From Domibacillus antri (lineage in GTDB: Bacteria > Bacillota > Bacilli > Bacillales > Domibacillaceae): a DNA stretch of 64,000 nucleotides. The stretch spans positions 310,001 through 374,000 of the forward strand of contig NZ_MSDU01000003.1 in assembly GCF_001936625.1 (NCBI RefSeq), given 5' to 3'. Made by a program: the position numbers and the translations under genes. Shown piece by piece: positions 62,627 through 64,000 of this stretch. The first letter of the stretch is position 1; each line of letters begins with the position of its first letter. The notes below the pieces were generated by a model. The model worked only from the letters and a program-made list of their open reading frames with translations. It made no database searches and was not told the origin of the DNA.

Positions 62627-62893
62627 TTAAAAATCAAAAATTGAATCTCCGTTAGACCCGTCATCCGTTACGATCCGTTCTGTCTGTTGAATCGCCGGCT
62701 GCGGTGACGGTGTGACAACCGGCTGTACAGAAACAGATCGGGGCGCATAATCTTTTTCCCTCGACCCGATTATTAATTCACACATGGATTTGATCGCATA
62801 CACATGGCGCTCAATATCACCCGGTGAAGCACTTCTCGCAGCGGCTATTTCCTGCTCCATTTTCGCAAGCACTCTTTCATGCGGTACATTCAC
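62627..62893 (-). CDS. ywdI: YwdI family (DUF5327) small protein
   Basis: The 88-residue protein matches the YwdI/DUF5327 family with unknown function. The N-terminus is helical and charged (HERVLAKMEQEIAAARSA), with IKSMCELIIGS near residue 42, then a Pro/Val/Gln-rich linker and an acidic tail. Its ATG overlaps the stop of the upstream cysteine protein by 4 nt, so it is translationally coupled. Confidence 0.78.
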   Translation of the reverse strand: MNVPHERVLAKMEQEIAAARSASPGDIERHVYAIKSMCELIIGSREKDYAPRSVSVQPVVTPSPQPAIQQTERIVTDDGSNGDSIFDF

Positions 62894-63072
62894 TTCTTCT
62901 CACCTGCTTTCGCAGAAAACTTATAGCATGGATGCCCCGATGACCCGCGGACGACAATAGACGGAACCTGCTTCGTTTTAAATCCGTATCCCCGGCATCC
63001 GCGCGGTGCGGCAGGGTCCCACGTCACGTAAAAATGGCGGCATTTTAAGCAATTCGGTTCATTCGACAACAC
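62890..63072 (-). CDS. Small conserved-looking cysteine protein, putative metal binder
   Basis: I recognise no named family. The 60-residue protein has four Cys at residues 8, 11, 26 and 49, in CLKCRHFYVTWDP and RGCRGYG, so it may bind zinc or an iron-sulfur cluster. It starts with ATG 48 nt after the ung stop, beyond the parS site, and overlaps ywdI by ATGA, so it seems to be part of an ung-ywdI-ywdK unit. A DNA-repair link to ung is only inference from adjacency. Confidence 0.7.
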   Translation of the reverse strand: MLSNEPNCLKCRHFYVTWDPAAPRGCRGYGFKTKQVPSIVVRGSSGHPCYKFSAKAGEKK

Positions 63073-63103
63073 ATTCTCCCCTTTATTTTATCAAAAATCG
63101 ACA

Positions 63104-63119
63104 TGTTTCACGTGAAACA
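63104..63119. promoter_or_regulatory. parS chromosome-partitioning site
   Basis: The 16-bp palindrome TGTTTCACGTGAAACA matches the Bacillus parS consensus TGTTNCACGTGAAACA completely and extends to an 18-bp perfect palindrome. It lies between ung and the cysteine-protein gene. It should bind ParB/Spo0J and load SMC, and marks this as origin-side chromosome. Confidence 0.95.
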
Positions 63120-63120
63120 T

Positions 63121-63804
63121 TTACGACAATTCATCGAGACACCAATTAATCGGCGTTTCGCCTATTTCAACAAGACTGTCATTCGCCTTTGAAAATGGAC
63201 GGCTTCCAAAGAAACCGCGGGATGCTGACAGCGGGCTGGGATGCGGTGATTGAATCACCCGATGCTTGTTGTCGTCAATCAAAGACTTTTTACTTTGAGC
63301 AGGCCGGCCCCACAGCAAAAATACGGCCGGCTTCTCACGTTCGCTAATGAGGGAAATGATTTTATCCGTGAATCTCTCCCAACCTTTTCCGCGGTGCGAA
63401 TGTGCTTGTCCGTCCCGAACCGTGAGCACCGTGTTTAAAAGCAGCACTCCTTCGTCTGCCCACTGCTTCAAATAGCCGTGAGTAGGTATGGGACAGCCTA
63501 GATCCTCATGCAGTTCTTTATACATATTTTTTAATGAAGGCGGAGGGGCGATACCCGGCTGAACCGAAAAGCTGAGTCCGTGTGCCTGTCCGGGCCCGTG
63601 ATATGGGTCCTGCCCGAGAATCACCACTTTCACCTTTTCATAGGGCGTATAGTGAAGCGCGTTGAAAATATCGTTCATATGCGGATAAATTGTTTTGGTT
63701 TTATATTCTTCTTTTAAAAAGGACCGGAGCTGCTCATAATAAGGCGCGTCAAATTCAGATTCGAGAAGCGGACCCCAATCGTTTTTCAAGATTTTTTTTG
63801 CCAT
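63121..63804 (-). CDS. ung: Uracil-DNA glycosylase
   Basis: Ung removes uracil from DNA to start base-excision repair. The 227-residue family 1 enzyme has the catalytic Asp66 in [21 protein letters not shown] region and the C-terminal His loop [15 protein letters not shown]. The start is [10 protein letters not shown] with AGAGGTGAA upstream. It is the first gene of the ung-ywdI-ywdK minus-strand unit and is divergent from the thiD-like gene. Both domains look complete. Confidence 0.97.
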   Translation of the reverse strand: MAKKILKNDWGPLLESEFDAPYYEQLRSFLKEEYKTKTIYPHMNDIFNALHYTPYEKVKVVILGQDPYHGPGQAHGLSFSVQPGIAPPPSLKNMYKELHEDLGCPIPTHGYLKQWADEGVLLLNTVLTVRDGQAHSHRGKGWERFTDKIISLISEREKPAVFLLWGRPAQSKKSLIDDNKHRVIQSPHPSPLSASRGFFGSRPFSKANDSLVEIGETPINWCLDELS

Positions 63805-63893
63805 CTAGTTCACCTCTTGAGTTCATTATAATCGAATCATTGTTTGTTTAAAAACAATGTGAGCGGGTCTACGCTGAACTGTGGTGTTTTTTC

Positions 63894-63922
63894 TTGTACT
63901 TTTGCCGATCGTTTTTTACACT
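63894..63922 (+). promoter_or_regulatory. Candidate sigma-A promoter of the thiD-like gene
   Basis: TTGTAC, 17-nt spacer, TACACT, about 30 nt upstream of the start. A short perfect 8-bp inverted repeat (CATTGTTT/AAACAATG, 63838-63859) lies further upstream and may be an operator. Confidence 0.55.
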
Positions 63923-63952
63923 AGAGGAAATGTAAAAAGGAGGGACTTCAAC

Positions 63953-64000
63953 ATGAAAAAAACATTAACAATTGCCGGTTCGGATACGAGCGGCGGCGCT
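63953..64000 (+). CDS. Phosphomethylpyrimidine/pyridoxine kinase, 5' end only
   Basis: Only the first 16 codons lie in the window (MKKTLTIAGSDTSGGA), preceded by AAGGAGGG at a good spacing. The opening LTIAGSDTSGGA is the signature of ThiD/PdxK-type kinases; in B. subtilis a pdxK/thiD-type gene also lies a few genes from ung. Which substrate applies cannot be told from this fragment, which continues past the right edge. Confidence 0.88.
   Translation, partial: MKKTLTIAGSDTSGGA

Overview
The window is a chromosomal segment of a motile, endospore-forming, low-GC Gram-positive bacterium of the Bacillaceae. Evidence: sporulation genes (spoIIID, spoIIQ, spoIID, spoIIR, spo0F, rsfA, cwlJ, gerQ), Bacillus-type flagellar rod genes, mbl, a delta subunit of RNA polymerase, HemQ, LipL and two MurA paralogs. 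From memory, gene order follows the Bacillus subtilis ywpB-to-ywdB segment closely. Genus cannot be decided from the sequence alone. No rRNA, tRNA, prophage, insertion sequence or CRISPR array was found. Most genes lie on the minus strand, which with a parS site near the right end and a DnaA-box cluster at about 24.4 kb suggests the replication origin lies beyond the right edge.

Layout, left to right. 0.3-8.6 kb: fabZ, a small membrane protein, flhP/flhO, mbl, spoIIID, spoIIQ, a VanZ-family gene, spoIID, murAA, ywzB. 8.7-16.3 kb: the complete F1Fo ATP synthase operon with two accessory genes, a sigma-A promoter, and an unusual repeat-rich 339-bp gap between atpE and atpF. 16.5-27.1 kb: wecB, upp, glyA, ywlG, rpiB, a chemoreceptor overlapping ywlE, mntP, ywlC, a DnaA-box cluster, spoIIR with a sigma-F promoter, prmC, prfA. 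27.1-32.7 kb: a sigma-54-controlled acetoin-type 2-oxoacid dehydrogenase cluster with its AcoR-type activator. 32.7-42.9 kb: tdk, rpmE, rho, glpX, murAB, transaldolase, fbaA, spo0F, ywjG, pyrG (with a CTP-sensing attenuator leader) and rpoE. 43-49.5 kb: a fatty-acid beta-oxidation operon (fadF, hbd, two acyl-CoA dehydrogenases, a TetR regulator) with a FadR-like operator. 49.6-64 kb: argS-ywiB, speE-speB, pbpG, ywhD, ywhC, ywfO, a DUF1450 gene, rsfA, lipL, hemQ, cwlJ-gerQ, ywdK/ywdI, a small cysteine protein, parS, ung, and the start of a thiD/pdxK-like kinase.

The genes join central metabolism (glycolysis/gluconeogenesis enzymes fbaA and glpX, a transaldolase, ATP synthase, nucleotide salvage and CTP synthesis), envelope synthesis (murAA, murAB, mbl, wecB, pbpG) and sporulation (Spo0F phosphorelay entry; SpoIIR, SpoIIQ, SpoIID and SpoIIID in engulfment and mother-cell timing; CwlJ/GerQ in germination). 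I found no wholly new multi-gene system. The most interesting signals are in non-coding DNA: the pyrG leader with a second structured block carrying mutually exclusive hairpins, the DnaA-box cluster, parS, the atpE-atpF repeats, an exact 20-bp-period tandem repeat upstream of ywiB, and sigma-54, sigma-F, sigma-H and sigma-E promoter matches. Start codons were chosen by ribosome-binding-site spacing; many are TTG or GTG.
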